A DNA stretch of 64,000 nucleotides from Paraspadella gotoi (lineage: Eukaryota; Chaetognatha). Location of the stretch: assembly GCA_051294375.1 (NCBI GenBank), contig CM119270.1, forward strand, positions 21,597,682-21,661,681. Reading direction: 5' to 3'. The notes below the pieces were generated by a model, which saw only the letters and a list, made by a program, of their open reading frames with translations, had not been told where the DNA came from and ran no database searches. Positions 23,583-38,600 of this stretch are shown here, piece by piece. Both the position numbers and the translations under genes were made by a program. The first letter of the stretch is position 1; each line of letters opens with the position of its first letter.

Positions 23583-23751
23583 NNNNNNNNNNNNNNNNNN
23601 NNNNNNNNNNNNNNNNNNNNNNNNNNNNNNNNNNNNNNNNNNNNNNNNNNNNNNNNNNNNNNNNNNNNNNNNNNNNNNNNNNNNNNNNNNNNNNNNNNNN
23701 NNNNNNNNNNNNNNNNNNNNNNNNNNNNNNNNNNNNNNNNNNNNNNNNNNN
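23583..23751. other. Assembly gap, 169 N
   Basis: Run of N directly 3' of the orphan exon. Gaps also occur at 22743-22907, 24486-24495 and 26596-26605. Confidence 0.95.
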
Positions 23752-24316
23752 GGCGAGAGGGGGCGGTGAATGGCCGCCGACGAATCACGTGAGACGGAAT
23801 GAGATGTGAAGAAAAGAAGAACCGGATGTGAAAAAGTTGGTTCGGCGGGAAGAGGGAGGAGCTGAGACCCGGATGTGTGCGAGTCGCGTTTTTTTTTTTT
23901 CGGGCAAGGAATATCTGAGTTTGAGTAGACGAAATAGTGAATAAAAATGGTTCAACCTATAGAAATTATCCATTTAGGAAATAAGCTATCTTGCTCCTTT
24001 CTTTGGACAGGCTATGGTGGTTTAAGTCCTCCATCTCTCTGAGAAGATAATAACATAGCAGGACCCTGAAAGATTTCAGTCAAGCCTCTCACACAGTCTC
24101 GTCCGCTAAATCCCGGCCGGACTGTTTAAATTTTATAAAAAGTTCGCTTCGTTATGAGGAAGAAAATTATGGTAATGAAAGGAGGTCCTCAAGAAAACGT
24201 AAAATAGTTTATGAAGGTCAGATTTAGATTTAGTGAATTGGTCAGATTTAGGGTAGATAAAGGTCGAATTGAAAAGGTTAGAACTTAGGGAGAAAACAAC
24301 AAGAGGGAAGTAATAG

Positions 24317-24475
24317 GCGCAGGAAGACCTAAGACCCGTATGTAAAAGGATTTTGGGCAGAAAGACCAAATACCCGTATGTTAAATGAATTGGCGCAGGA
24401 AGACCAAAGACCCGTATGTAAAAGGATTTGGCGCAGGAAGATCAAAGACCCGTATGTAAAAGGATTTGATCAAGG
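24317..24475. repeat. 38-bp tandem repeat, four units
   Basis: Units begin ggcgcaggaagaccaaaga and continue cccgtatgtaaaaggattt. The array ends shortly before a cgacg-flanked 10-N gap. Confidence 0.85.
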
Positions 24476-25055
24476 AAAGACGACGNNNNNNNNNNCGACG
24501 ACGACGATGATGTTTGGCGAATTCGATGACGTCGTTTGGGTCACGTGATCACCGAGTGGAAAGTGGAAAGTAAAAAATTGGAAACTCAAAGGTGAGTGGA
24601 GACATTAATTGAAGTTTGATTGCCTCGTAAAAGTGGATTGAATGAGGGAAAGAAAGAGAAATACAGAATGATAAGAATGATAACAAAGAAAATTGAAATA
24701 GAAATATATAAAAGCAAACAAAAGTCAAAACGAAATAAAATAAAATACAATTATATAAAACAAAATAAATAAAAGAGATAAAATGGAATAGAACAAAGCT
24801 GAGCAAATCGTAATAAAAAAAAAAAAATTGAAGAAAAATTCGAATTTAAAGATTAACCAAACAAAAAAAGAAGATTTGCCGGTTTAAATTTTATTAATCA
24901 CGGACTAAAATGTTAAGTTCTTTTTGTTTTAAATAATTCAATTTATATACATAGCGATTAAAAACATATTTAAACTATATGTACATTTTAATTATATTTT
25001 TTTTATTTCCAATCGTTGATACTCTCTCTCTCTTCTCGTCCCCTCTCTCTCTCTT

Positions 25056-25118
<63 letters not shown>

Positions 25119-25639
25119 TGTTCTACTAAACAGATTTAATCTCCAAAACTGGAAACGAATTTTTTTTCTTTCGACAATTTTTTTTTATTTCGAGATAAGA
25201 AAATCTAAGTTTTTCTTTGGACTAGAGTATCGAACTCACCAGTAGAATATTTTTGCACCTTCTTGGACCTGGCTGCACCCAATTGCACCCCCGTAGCATA
25301 CTCGATATCACAAGAGATTCACTGTCGCTACGAATCGAATTCTTATACAACTTCACGATTGTGATTTAGTTTTCACGAAGGTTTTTCTTTTCTTCCCAAA
25401 TTCGATAAGAATTTTTTTTCAAAATCTTCTGTAAATTTTCACTCGGTTTTGCGATAAGAAACTAATGTTATTCGCCTATATCTAAAAAAAAATATAATAA
25501 CAATACAGAACTAAGTCAAAAGTTAAGTCACAAAAATAACTATTCTCCCTAGGAAATGTAAATCCAACCAAGAATGAATTTTTTCTTTTTTCTTTCTTTC
25601 TTTTTCTTGAATGTAGAATATTTACCAACGGCTTAAAAA

Positions 25640-25890
25640 GGCACTGAGAGCAGCTGCCTCAAATATTGGGTAAGCACCGCCGATCTGACTTACCTTTTTG
25701 AGGCGCTAATGTGGAATTTGAAAAAAAAGGACTTAATTGGGTTATTATCAAATCGGTTGAAGAGTCAATTAAAAACAACGTTGGGTAAAATCTGTCATCT
25801 GCCCAGGACCCTTTCCATGGTTGCTGGAGAGGTTTAAGAAGTTACAGTTAGTCTTTTTCAGCTCACTTAGCGCCTTATCCACAAGTATTA
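25640..25890 (+). mobile_element. Dispersed SINE-like repeat, truncated
   Basis: Contains gcccaggaccctttccatgg (shared with the family-1 copies at 19.1 and 60.2 kb) and ends cttagcgccttatccaca, a tail shared with the element at 28223-28640. This links the two repeat types as one composite family or as neighbours. Confidence 0.5.
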
Positions 25891-26282
25891 TTACTACGAT
25901 TGATTATGTTACTAATAGTGCTAAATTACTGTGTATATTCCCATAAATTACTTTTTATATATATTACTGTAATTTAACATTTTGAATCAAAATAAGAAAT
26001 TTCGTAAGTCGAGCGGTATATCTTTAGATTTTTACTAGAAATTTGAAATCGCTTCAGAGAAAAAATACAAGCTTTACAAGTTTCAAGAAAATTTTTCATA
26101 AAATAAAAATTCTACAGACTAAGAAAAACTAGTTTTTAAATGCGGCTTGACTGTCAATTTCAAGTATTTTGATTCTGAACTAATTTAGTTTAATTTTAAA
26201 AAACATAAACATCTTTTATTACAAAATTCTGTCGCCCTATTGTTCGATATTTGCTCTTAACTTATTTTCCCGACATTTTACT

Positions 26283-26460
26283 AACTTACTGTTTTCACCT
26301 TTTTCAAAACACACCCACCCAACATTCTTTTTCTTTTTATTTTCTCTTTATTTTTTTATTTTTTTTATTAACTTACTGTTTTCACCTTTTTCTATACACA
26401 CCCACCCAACATTCTTTTTCTTTTTATTTTCTCTTTATTTTTATCTTTCTTTTTATTTTT
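26283..26460. repeat. Tandem duplication of about 88 bp
   Basis: The block starting aacttactgttttcacc and running through cacacccacccaacattc into T-rich sequence is present twice in direct orientation, followed by long ttttattttctc repeats to a 10-N gap. Confidence 0.8.
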
Positions 26461-27230
26461 TCTTTGTTTTCTTTTTTATTTTCTCTTTATTTTCTGTTTT
26501 TAATTTTCTCTTTCTTTTTATTTTCTCTTTATTTTCTTTGTTTAATTTTCTCTTTATTTTTCTTTTTATTTTCCTTTTTTCTTTTTTTCTGACTCNNNNN
26601 NNNNNAGATCGTTTTCTAGTTTCTTTTTTATCCCAAAATTTATTCACATTAAACTTAAAAAAGATACGGAGCACTCTCTTACCCTCTTAACCTATCATGA
26701 ATAAAAAACTTTAAAAAAAAGCTGGACCCTCATTTGAAAAATAAAATGAACCCCATTTAAATATTATACTATAATTTTTGCGCAAAGAGACGAGAACAAA
26801 CAATTCTTACTCTGTTCTCTCCGATCAAAAGGTTCATTCATAACGAATTTTAAAATTCAAAAAAAATTCGTCTCCCGATTTTTTCTGTATTTTTTTTAAA
26901 CTGGGCGGCACAGAATAGTCAAGTAAAGCTACAACGCTTTTGATATTTTAAAATTAGTTTTAAATGAAATATAACGATTAAAACCGGAATGGGTTCTCGT
27001 CAAACTTTAACTAACGAGGAGGTCGGTTTAATTCTCATTTACCAACGACGAAAAAAATGCATAATAAAATAATAAACACAAACAAAAATACTATAAAACA
27101 TCGAGAATTAAAAAAGAAGAAAAAATAGCGGGAAAAAACAAACAAAAAAAACAAAAAACAAACAAACAAAAAAAAAACCAAAAAAACAAAAGCCACAATA
27201 ATAAATTAAAAGCGACCAAAAAAGGAAACG

Positions 27231-27391
27231 ATGATTTTTAGCGCGGTTTATCCTCGATCCGTCGGCGACCCGAACGCCGCAGCCGACGGCGCCGGTGCAG
27301 CCGCTGCAGCCGCCGCTGGCTCCCCCAACGCCACCTACGTCCACCCGACCGTCGAAGCGTCAAACGTCACCTGCTTTGGGACGCCAAAGCG
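27231..27391 (+). CDS. Synaptotagmin-like A exon 1: start and lumenal segment
   Basis: First ATG after an A-rich leader, context aaacgatga. It encodes MIFSAVYPRSVG, a run of Ala from gcc/gca codons, and the sequons NAT and NVT. Donor cg|gtgaga, phase 2, fits exon 2. Confidence 0.8.
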
Positions 27392-30300
27392 GTGAGACGG
27401 TTGTCGGATTCGTCCACCATCCTTCAGCCAAATCCATTGGCTCAGAGGGGGAACACACTATCCCAGGCGTAATGTTCCATCCACAGTCCTCACGACATCC
27501 CTCTGCGTTGGCAAAGCGAGACCGTCCTAGGGTAACCGCGCCAGTGACTGGAGGCGTCACTGAGGGTCGGAAGCCCCCAAAGCCAACAGTGAGATGCCCC
27601 ATCCCAATGGGCATCACAGGCATCCCGGCTGTTGCCATAAAGGAACTTTTTCTGACTCTTATATCCAATTTGAATATTGTAGTACGACGAATTTAATAAT
27701 TTATTAATTTATTTTTTTTATTTATCTATCTATAATGTCATGGCACCCCCTATATACCAGCGTTAACATAACAAAATCGTGAGCCCCTTCTGATGTCATG
27801 TCAAGTCATATGATGTCAAGTCAAGTCATCTCATGTCCACTTTTTACACTTTTTTCACTTTTACAGCTACGACGCATTAGGCCAAATCCTTGGCTTCTTT
27901 TGTGCCATCTGGCGGCGAATCGACGATTTCCTTCTCTCTTGGCCTTTCGATCATCAACTCGCCCTCGGTCTCTTTATCGCCAGCTGCGTCCTCCTGCTGC
28001 TGTTGATCGTACTGCTTTGCTGTTGCTGTTGTAAGGTCTGCGGCGGAGGAGAAGAAGGGAAGAAGAAGAAGAGAAGGAGAGGACCGCAGAATACGAGGTC
28101 AGGTCAAGGGTCAAGGGTCAAGCGTCAAGGGTCAAGGGTAAGGGATTCCTGGTGAAGATTCGTTGGGTTTGTTCGAAAAAGTAAAATGTTATGGTGGACT
28201 TAAATCTAACAACCGTTCATTAGCGGCCATTGGTGCAGGAGGCAAGTCATTCGCCTCCCAATCAAAGGCCCGGTTCTAGCCGGGTGCGCAGCCAGGAGTC
28301 GGGCGCTTTCCCATTGTTTAATGCCTGATCCGAAGCTCAGTTCTATCCTTAATATTTAACACAATATTTAACCGTAATCCCTTACTTTATTACTAACCCT
28401 GCGCTAATTCCTAACAATAATCAGAATTCCTAATTTCTAACCATAATCACAAGCCTCTTTTAGAACAGATACCTTAGGCCGAAGGGGGGAAGCATACGGT
28501 CGGCCGTAAATCGCCTTGGGGGTTTAGCAACACCCCACTCCCCCGTGCCTGATTCCAAGCCTGGTTCCAATGCCTGCTCGAGTTGTGTTGATTAAGTTAA
28601 GGAAATCCAGCTTAGCTAACTTAGCGCCTTATCAACATATATATTCTCTTCCGACGCCTTAATACCTCCTCGGCGTCGCAACCTTATTCCTCGGCACCGC
28701 AAACCCTACTTCCTTCCCTCTTTTCCAGAGAGCGCGAATACCTGGATCCTCGATCCGCTCCGGCCTTACGAAGCAAACAAGACCCCCGGACGGCGTTGGA
28801 TCGAATTCCTCTCATCGGCGCCTTCATACAAGAGAGAGTCCAGCCGGAACTCTACGACGCGCAACAGCAGAACCGCATCAAAGAGTCGAGACTCAGTGGG
28901 CGCGGTCTTGATGGAGACGTTGACGTCAAGTCAGGATGCGGTGAGTTTGGGAAAGTGAGGGTAAGGTTTTGGTGAGGTTTTGGTTTCGAGATTGAAGACG
29001 GTTGTCAAATGTGAAATGAGTAATGTGAAATGTACTAAAAAGATTTGGAAGTGGAGAAGAAATTATCATAATTTATTTTCATTCCAATTTCGGTCGGTCA
29101 TTCATTTCTCTCTCTCTCTCTCTCTCTCTTCTCTCCTCTCTCTCCTCTCTCTCTCGCTCTCTCTCTCTCTCTCTAAATCAAACAGAACATATCCAGGATT
29201 AAGTGATCTTCTTACCCATTTGGAGCCACATCTCAAGAAATCTATGCCCTTCCATTATTAAATCATTTCATTTCACCTTTTCTCTTCACTCCTTTCCCCC
29301 TTCCTCTCTCCTCACCCACCCCCCCCCACCGCATATCCCTCAGCCGCAATCCAATCCTTTTCGTCGATCCGGAACAAAAGGACGGCCCGAACTGAAGATC
29401 GGCATCGGTACAAGTCCGTCGAACTCGAAAGCTCCGCCTTTTTTTAGAAGTTCGAATGCCTGACTCTTACGTGACTGTCATAGCGGTTGCTGTTTTTAAG
29501 GGTGAGAGAGAGAGGAGAGAGACGAGAGAGAGAGAGAGAGAAGGACGGAGGGAGGAGGAAGGAGAGAGAGAGGAGGGACTTTTTTTGACCGACGTTAAAT
29601 ATATTGTGCAAGTACATACTATAATGCATAAGGATGATAGCGAGAAGCAGAAACTATTCTTGGTCAAGTGGCGAATCCTTTTCAAGACGCGGTGCTTCCT
29701 TTACTATATATTCTTGGAAAGAGAAAGAAAGCGAGCTGAGAGAGCACGAGACGAGACGAGGAGAGAAGAGAGAGAGAGAGAGATGCAGAGAGAAGACGAG
29801 AGAGAGGAAATAAATGAAAAGATCCCGCATCAGTTAAAATAATATTTAATTAAAAATTAATAAAAAATTAAAATGGAAATTAAATTTGCTTACCCTCCAG
29901 ACTTAAATTAAAGTCACCTGACTCGAGATGATGTGAACTGAGTCACTCGTTCCACGCGCGAAAGAAAAAAGGCCGATCACAGAAAAAAAACTGAGATTCT
30001 TATTTGAAAATCCAGGAAAAACGAAGGAATCGAACCGAAAAAGTTGCCTGGACCACAAAAGGGGTCAGAAATTCCTGCTCCATCTTGCTTTATTTCGCTC
30101 CTTGGCTTTATATTTCTTTTGCTTTTTCACATCCCCAGACCGCTGAGAGAAAAAAGAGAAAGAAAGAGAAAAAAAAAGACAAGAGTAAAAAAAAGGAAAG
30201 AAAAAAGAAGCATGAAAATATGGCAAACGAAATTGGTCAATCTTTAATAAAAAACGGTTTATGTTTGGCATCTATGTTTTTTCTTTGTCCTTTTCTTGTC

Positions 30301-31000
30301 TTTTTCACTTGGTTTCTATTATTTTCTTCATATCTCATCTTTCTTTTAATTTGACGCCTAGATTCTTTTTACTCTCTCTCTCTCCCTCCTCTCTCTCGTC
30401 TCTCTCTGTGTTCTCTCTCTCTCAATCAATCTCGTGCTCTACTCTCTCTCTCTCTCTTCTCTCTCTCCTCATCTCTCTCTTCTGGTTAAAATCATGTATA
30501 TTTTAAATTTCGTGCTAATTTTCATGTTCTTTCACAGTTAATTCTTCCTTGTCAACTGTATCTTCTTATCTCTCCTTCTCACTCTATTATTCCTTTCAAT
30601 ACTACGCATCTCTTTTCTCTAACTTATTCTCCCTTATTAAATCTATTTCCTCTTATCTTTTCTCTCTCTTCATTTTTTTCCTCTCATTATTCATCCAATT
30701 TTATTTAATTCTTCATTCTCACTCCCTTCTCCGCACTATCTCTCTACGCTTTCTTTATCTTCCTCTCACCCTCCTTCTCTCCCTCCCCCCTCTCTCTCCC
30801 CCTCTCTCTCCCCCCTCACCCCACTTTTCACAGGAGGTCTTCGAGACCCGCGTTGTGAAGGGAACTCCTGATCCGGAGTTCATGGAAAATTTCACGTTTA
30901 AATCGATTCGTCGACTCGAAGAAAGAACTCTGAAGATTCAAGTCTTTCTCTTTGACCGAGGAAGCGTCATGGAACCACCGCTGGGGGAGCTGAGTATCGG

Positions 31001-31037
<37 letters not shown>

Positions 31038-34000
31038 NNNNNNNNNNNNNNNNNNNNNNNNNNNNNNNNNNNNNNNNNNNNNNNNNNNNNNNNNNNNNNN
31101 NNNNNNNNNNNNNNNNNNNNNNNNNNNNNNNNNNNNNNNNNNNNNNNNNNNNNNNNNNNNNNNNNNNNNNNNNNNNNNNNNNNNNNNNNNNNNNNNNNNN
31201 NNNNNNNNGAATAACTCTGTATCTTTGAATAACTCTGTATCACTATCGGGTCTCGCTTGATGACGTGGATGTGGAGTCTATTGTTGGGGCTAAAGGTGAT
31301 TTTAAAATACAGAGTTTGGGCTTGGGGGCCTTTTGAAATGCGGCGTTTGGGCTAGGGGGCCTTTTGAGCACGGCCCAAGCCGCAAACTCTGTATTTTAAA
31401 ATCACCTTTAGGGCCCAACAATAGACTCCACAATACCACGTCATCACTGCGAGAACGCGATAAGTGATACATAGGAGTTTATTCAAAAGAATGACTACTG
31501 CCGTTCCTCGCCCCCTCAACATACATTAGTCGATTTAGTATGGCTTTTCTTTCTCTCTCATTCGTCTCTCTACGAGCTCTCGTCGTCTCATCTCAGAGTT
31601 ATTAAAGATGGCCTACTGCCCTTCCTCACCGCCTCACATACATTAGTCATGTAAGTAATGGCTTTTGCTTTGCTCTCTCCTCGTCGTGCCGGCTCTCCTA
31701 CTCTCACTCATGACTGCTCTCCTCTCTCTCAGAAGTTTTATTCAAGGAGAATGCCTAGCTGCCTTCCTGCCCGCTCACATACATTAAGTCATTTAGTATG
31801 GCTTGTTCTTTCTCTCTCTCTCTCTCTCTCTCGCGAATCATCATCTCTCTCTCAGAGTTATTCAAGATGCTACTGCCTCCTCGCCCTCACATTAACATTA
31901 GTCATTAAGTAATAGGCTTTTCTTTCTCTCTCTTCATCTCTCTCTCTTCTCTCCCTCTCTCACTCTCTCTTCTCTGCTCTCTCTCAGAGTTATTCCAAAG
32001 ATGCCTACTGCCTTGCCGTTCCCCCTCACATACATTAGTCATTTAGTATGGCTTTTCTTTTATCTCTCTCTCTCTCATACGTCTCTCTCTCCGTCTCATG
32101 CTATTCATTGCTCTCAGAGTTATTCAAAGATGCCGTACATGGCTTACTCCACCCCCTGCACCTAAGTTCCAAGAGTCAGGGGGTCGCCAGCATAGCATAT
32201 ATATTTATTAATGATGGTAGATGTTTTATTTATATTGGGTTTGTACCAATTTTCATAAAATTCCAGCTCACTTGATTATTTTGAATGATAGATGTGCAGG
32301 AGTAAACAGATAAGTGATTCCGCCGATCTAAATACTTAAGGGAGTGGTCTTTTCATAAGCAATTGAAACAGTTCTTTTGAAAAATATTTTCGCACTGTCA
32401 TGGTTGATAAGGAAGCCAGGTTAACTCTGGGAGTGAAATAAACGAGACTAGTGAGAAGAGTCTTGATTGAAAGCTTGCAGGGACCTGCATAATGTCATTA
32501 TCTTGTAAGAGTGATGGAGGCCTAAACCACCAAGCGCTGTTTCGCAAAGTCAGTGGCATAGAATAGCTTATTTATTAAATGAATGGAATAAGTTTGTTAT
32601 ATTGGTGTTGTACCAATTTCATAAGAAATTCAGCTCCATGTAATTTATTGATGCTAGTGCGGAGGTACAATAAGTATTCCACCGATCTAATACTTGAGGG
32701 AGTAGGTCCTTTTTCAAAAACATACAATGATGGAAAGCATTCTTTGAAATATTTTCCACGTTCATTGATAAGGAAGCCAGGGTACTCATGGGAGTGAATA
32801 AAAGCGAGACTGTGAGAGAGTCTTGATTGAAAGGGCGTATGCAGGGACCTGCTATGTCATTATCTTGTAAGAGTGATGGAAGGCCCTTAAAGCCTACCCA
32901 GGCCTGTCCCAAAGTCAGGGGCAAGATTACCTTTATTTATTAAAATGAAATGGATAATTGTTTATATTGTTGAAAACGCAATTTTCAATATGCATTAGGT
33001 CATTTAGTTATGGCTTTCTTTTGCTATCTGCTCTCGTCTTTCTCTCTCTCTGCCGCGTCTCCTCTCTCTCTCGTCGTCTCTCCTGCCTCTCAGAGTTATT
33101 CAAAGATACCTACTGCCTCCTCCCCTCACATAACTTAAGTCATTTAGTATGCATTTTTTCTTTTCATCTGCTTCTCTCTCGTCTCTCAGTCCCGTCGCTC
33201 TCTGGCTCTCGCTCGAAGTCCTCTCTCTCTCTCGAGAGTTATTCAAAGATGCCATATTGCCTTCCATTCCTCTCAACACATACATTAGTGCATTTAGTAG
33301 GGCTTTTGCTCTCTTCTCCTCGATCTCTTAATCTCGGTCTGTCGCTCCTCTCATCTCTCTTTTTAATCTTTCTCTCATCAATCTCTCATCTCAGAGTTAT
33401 TCCAAAGATGCCATACTTGCCTTCCCTCCCTCACATACATTAGTCATGTTAGTAATGGCTTTTTCGCTTTCTTCTCATCTCTCTCTCTCTCTCTCTCTCG
33501 TCTCGTCTGTCTCTCGTCTATCCTTTTCTCTCTCATGCTCTCTTTCCTCTCTCTCTCTCATCTGCTTTCTCCCTCTCTCTCTCAGCTCTGTCTCCCGCTG
33601 CCATCTCTCTGCTCCTCTCTCTCTGCATTCTCTCTCTCGCTCTCTCTTATCTCTCATCTCTTCAGTCTCTCCCTCTCTCTCTCGTCCGTTGTCTCTCTTC
33701 ACTCGTCCTCCACGTCTCTCCGCTCATTTCCTCTCTCTCCTCGACTCCTCTCCTGACGTCTGCTGCTCTCGGTTTCTGTCTGTCTCTCATCTCCTCTTTC
33801 ACATCTCTCTCTCCTTAGTCTCTCCTCTCCTCTCTCCGGTCCATCTTNNNNNNNNNNNNNNNNNNNNNNNNNGGGGGTCTTTTGAAATGCAGCGTTTGGG
33901 CTTGGGGGCCTTTTAAACTGCATTGTGGGGACTGGAGAGCGGCATGAGGGTGAAGTAGGGCGTTACAATGAGTTCACCCCACTTATAGGCCAATGAAATG

Positions 34001-34718
34001 CGTTTTGTGCGCAAAGGGTTTTTTAAAATTGCCCGAAGGGGATGGCGGGAGTGTTTGATTGCACTGTGGGGCTTTGGCGGGATAATTAAAGGCACAGTGT
34101 GGTTGAGAAGTGTTGTTAAAATGCATTTGGTTGAAATTCGCGGATTTTGCACAGTGCAATAATAATAACATCAGTTAAGATCAGAAATAACAGAAAATGA
34201 ATGTAATATGAATAACGGAATATATTTGAATAATAATTAATAATTATCGTTAACATCGTAAAAAGTAAAACCATACAATGAAGATTTTCTAAGAAAATTG
34301 AAGAAGAATAGAGAAGAAACTTTCATCCAAAGGTTGAAATAAACATGAATTTATCATAAGTAAACAGACAGAAGGAGATGCAGAGATGAGAGAGATGGAT
34401 GAAGAGAGGAGAGAGACGAGTGATGAGATTCTCGAGAGACGAGAGAGAGCATCGGCAGAAGGAGAGAGAGGGAGAAGCGGAATCGCCTTTTACTCTCTCT
34501 GACATTTACCGCCCAATAATAGAGCACAATGAGAGGAAAGCGAGAGAGAGAGAGAGAGCGGTCGCGAAAACAAAAAAAAAGGAAATGATCTGAGAGATTG
34601 AGAGAGAGCAGGAGGAGATGAGAGAGAGAGGAGAGAGATGAGAGATGACCGCAGAGAGAGAGAGCGACTTCCCATGAAATCCCTATGGACGTTGCCCAGG
34701 AGTGCTAATCCTTTGTCC

Positions 34719-34801
<83 letters not shown>

Positions 34802-35133
34802 CTTATCTTTGGCTGCTTTCACTCGCTCTCGTTGCACGAGAATAGATGCCTCCAAATGTCAGGCCCCAAATGATGTAGATAGAGGGGCTGAAAGCAGATA
34901 GTAGATAGAGAGAGAGAGAGAACCGTAGAGAATGGGAGAGAAGAGAGAAAGCCATCAATTAAAAAATTTATAGCCTTCTTCAAGGAGAACCCACCCTCTT
35001 TTTTAAGACATCTTCATTCGTCATCCTATTTTGTTAAATAAAGAACTAAATACAGATCTCTCTCTNNNNNNNNNNNNNNNNNNNNNNNNNAGATGCTTCC
35101 AAAATGTCGAGGCCCAGAATGAGCTTCTTAAGA

Positions 35134-35171
<38 letters not shown>

Positions 35172-35613
35172 ATCAATTAAAATTTATAGCTTCTCAAGGA
35201 ACCCACCTTCTTTTTAAGACATTCTTCATTCGTCATTCCTATTTTGTTAAAATAAAGAATAATATAGACAGTTTTTTTTATATTAAGTATTAAACTAATG
35301 ATAATTCCTAATCGTACGCTTCTATGCTACTTAAATGACGATAATAATGTAATTCTACTTACCTGTTAGTTGGTTGCCACAAAGTTTGAAAAGCGTAAAA
35401 GAAAAGAAAAAGTTTAAAAAAAGGAAAATAATTAATTATTTGTTCACGTTCCTCTTACAAAATGTCTATTTCCCTCTTTCTATCCGTCTCTGTCTTTATT
35501 TCTGTCTATCTGTCCGTCTTTCTTTCCCTCTTTCAATTATCCTACAATCGCTCTACTATTTCTGTCATCCGTTCAAAAGCTTTTGCTTTTATTTTCTTTT
35601 ATTTCCTTCCACC

Positions 35614-35648
<35 letters not shown>

Positions 35649-38600
35649 CACTTTCTCCTTCAATCCTAAATTCGATTTGGTTCAGATGGAAGAGAAGCAA
35701 AGAATCAATGGATTCAATCCTTTGCTTTTCTTTTCTTGCTATTTCTGGCATCAAATTTTGTCATTGTAAATTTCTGTAACCGCGATTTAGTACAAATATC
35801 GAGAAGGGTTTAATATTTATATACAAATATCAACTTTTCTATCAAATTTCAATGTAAATTACTAATTTTCATTTGTCAGCAACGCGCTTTATATATTTAC
35901 AAGTTTTCTCAGGACAAAAATGCTCCAAACTCAAATTTATAAGTTTATTTAAAAGTATATTAAGCCAAAACTTATTTAATTTCAAATTTAAAATATAAAA
36001 CTTTATAAAATATAAAAATTTAAGAGATTATTTTATTTAAAACAAACGAGTTTACTGACCATTATCTGTCACAAATAATCAATCATCAAAGGGATAAAAG
36101 GGACAAAACATAAGTAAAAACAAATACTAACTAGATTCTTTTTCCCCTCCTCACCTCCTTCCCCTTCTTACCCTCCCTCCCCTCCCTCCCTCCCTCCCTC
36201 TTTTCCTCTCCCAAACCCCAGAAATGTCGAAATTCGATTTGGATCGCCCTGTAGAGGAATGGCACCGACTGAGAGAACCCGATCCGCGTTCCTTTGAAAA
36301 GTTTAGACGAAAGAGCAACTGTTTTGGATATCTGTGTCTCTCTCTGCAGGTAAGAAGGAGGAGGAGGAGGAGGAGAACGAGGTAGAGGACAAAAAATAGT
36401 TTGAAAAGATAAACATAATGAAACAATAAAATAAAACAATAATTAAACCAAAAAATCCCCCCAAAAATATATATTTGACATATTTTGACTAATGGTCAAA
36501 TCATCATCATCATCGCAATCATCAAATCCTTTCTCACTTGATTAATCTAACGATGTAACTCACATCTCACAACCCCCACTCTCACAACCCCCACTCTCAC
36601 AACCCCTACTCTCCTCCCCCCTTCACCCCTCACAGTACGTTCACGTGATGCGTCGCTTGACCCTCGTGATTCTCGAAGCGAAGAATCTTCCCAAGACTCC
36701 GAACGTGAATGTGGAGAGTGACGATGATTGGATCACCACAACCATAGACCCCATGGTTAAGGTCAGTGTGGGGTCAGTGTGGGGTCGGTGTGGGTCAGTG
36801 TGGGTCATCACTCATCAGTAATCTAGCAGAGTAATTTGTGGTTTATTTCAAATGAGAGTTCTTCAATATCATTTACATATTGTAGTAATTCAGATCATTT
36901 ATCGAATAAGAAAAAAAAGGGAAAAAAAGGAAAGAATTTTGGGGTCATTAGTCGGTGAGAAGAGGATCATTGGTTTGATGTGGTCAATGAGAGTAAATGA
37001 CACAGGGATGTGGTTATTCACGTTTTGTAATTATATTCCGCGCTACTGGTCAAGTTGAGATACCGTGTGGTCAAATTAATCGAAGGTTTCAGTGACCACG
37101 AGGTCGAAGGCTCCTTATCGAAATATATCGCGTGCAATGACTCGACCATCTGTCTTGAGTTCGCGTTGCAATGTTGTTGTTGTTGTTGTACTTGATCCCA
37201 AAGAAGAAAAAGAAAATATTGAGTTTTTTTTATTATTTTCCCCCCCGTTTTTTTCATCGTTGAAACCTTTTTTCTCCCTTTTTTTCCCTTTTTTTCTCTT
37301 TCTTTCCGTTTGTACGACAATAAAATTTGTTTAGAGATGAAATTTATTTCTACGCAACAAAAGAATTGAAATAAATTGATTTCTTTTCTTTATTTTTTTT
37401 TTTTGCTTTGACGTCGGGAAGAAAAAAAAAGTTTTATTTTTATTTTTTTATGAAGGGTTGACAATATTGCAATTATTGTCATTATTGGATCTGAGATAGA
37501 ATTATATATAAAAAAAAAAAACAGAAAAAAAAAACGGAAACTAAATTGTGAACCACATCAGTGAACCACATCTGGAGGAGAAAATTATCAGTGATTATTT
37601 TCTTTTTAAAGTGAGTTTCTCTTTTTTTTTCGGTCGTTGGCTTCGAGTGAAGAACTTCTTGCACCCAAGAGGCGAAAAGGGCGAAGCCATGAAAATATAT
37701 GCCGAGTGTTCACTTGTTTTCTTATTAGTTAATGTTATATTCTTAATTTGCTCGCCAGGTGTCGCTCAAATTGAAAGATCGAAAAGTAGACAAAAAGAAG
37801 ACAACGGTAAAGAAAATGACTGCGTGTCCTTATTACAATGAGATCCTTACCTTTGAAGTTTCGCCGGAACATATTCAGGTATATTTTACGGAAAGTTTGT
37901 TTATAAATATATTTTTTTATTAATACAGTATATTACAGTATTAACAAAATTAGAAACAATAACAATATAAAAGATAGGTGAAAAACGATAAACTATAAAC
38001 AAGTAAAAACTAAACTTATTTTTTTATTTTTTGATACCCCAAAAAACAGTATTGACAATAACAGAAACAGTATAAACTAAATCTAAACTAAACTTAACTA
38101 TTAAAATTAAAAAAAACAAAAGGACAATAACGTTTAAAATGGAATGATTATAAGATTGGAAAGGAAGAAGAACCGAAAAAATAAATGACGTATCCATAAA
38201 TTTTATCCACGAAAAATTTCTTAATAAAATAAAAATATTTTCCTTACATTTTTTAAATAGGGAAAGTTTTCGATATTCTAACCTTAAATATTTTTATCCA
38301 TATTTGATAAATCTAAAAAATATTTTAAAAATATAATTTTTGTATATAGAACTGTCTTGATTGAAAAATAATATAAGTTTTTAACCAATTGTTGATACAA
38401 CAAAGTTAATAATACTTTTCATTCTGCAATATGTAAATGAGAGATAATAATAAAAAGCGTTGATTAAGAAAACGCGTCGATATTGGGCGATCAAGTGTGC
38501 AGTATTTTTTTTTTTTTTTCTTTTATAGAGAAAAACCAATATTTCAGAATCTTATTTGAACAGATCATCGTTCAGGGGTATAAGATATGAATTGTGAGTT

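Noticed and set aside
27393-27680. Minus-strand open frame of about 100 codons in intron 1 of gene A
   Set aside because: Opposite strand of a transcribed intron, no domain, no mate exon; more likely part of a dispersed repeat.
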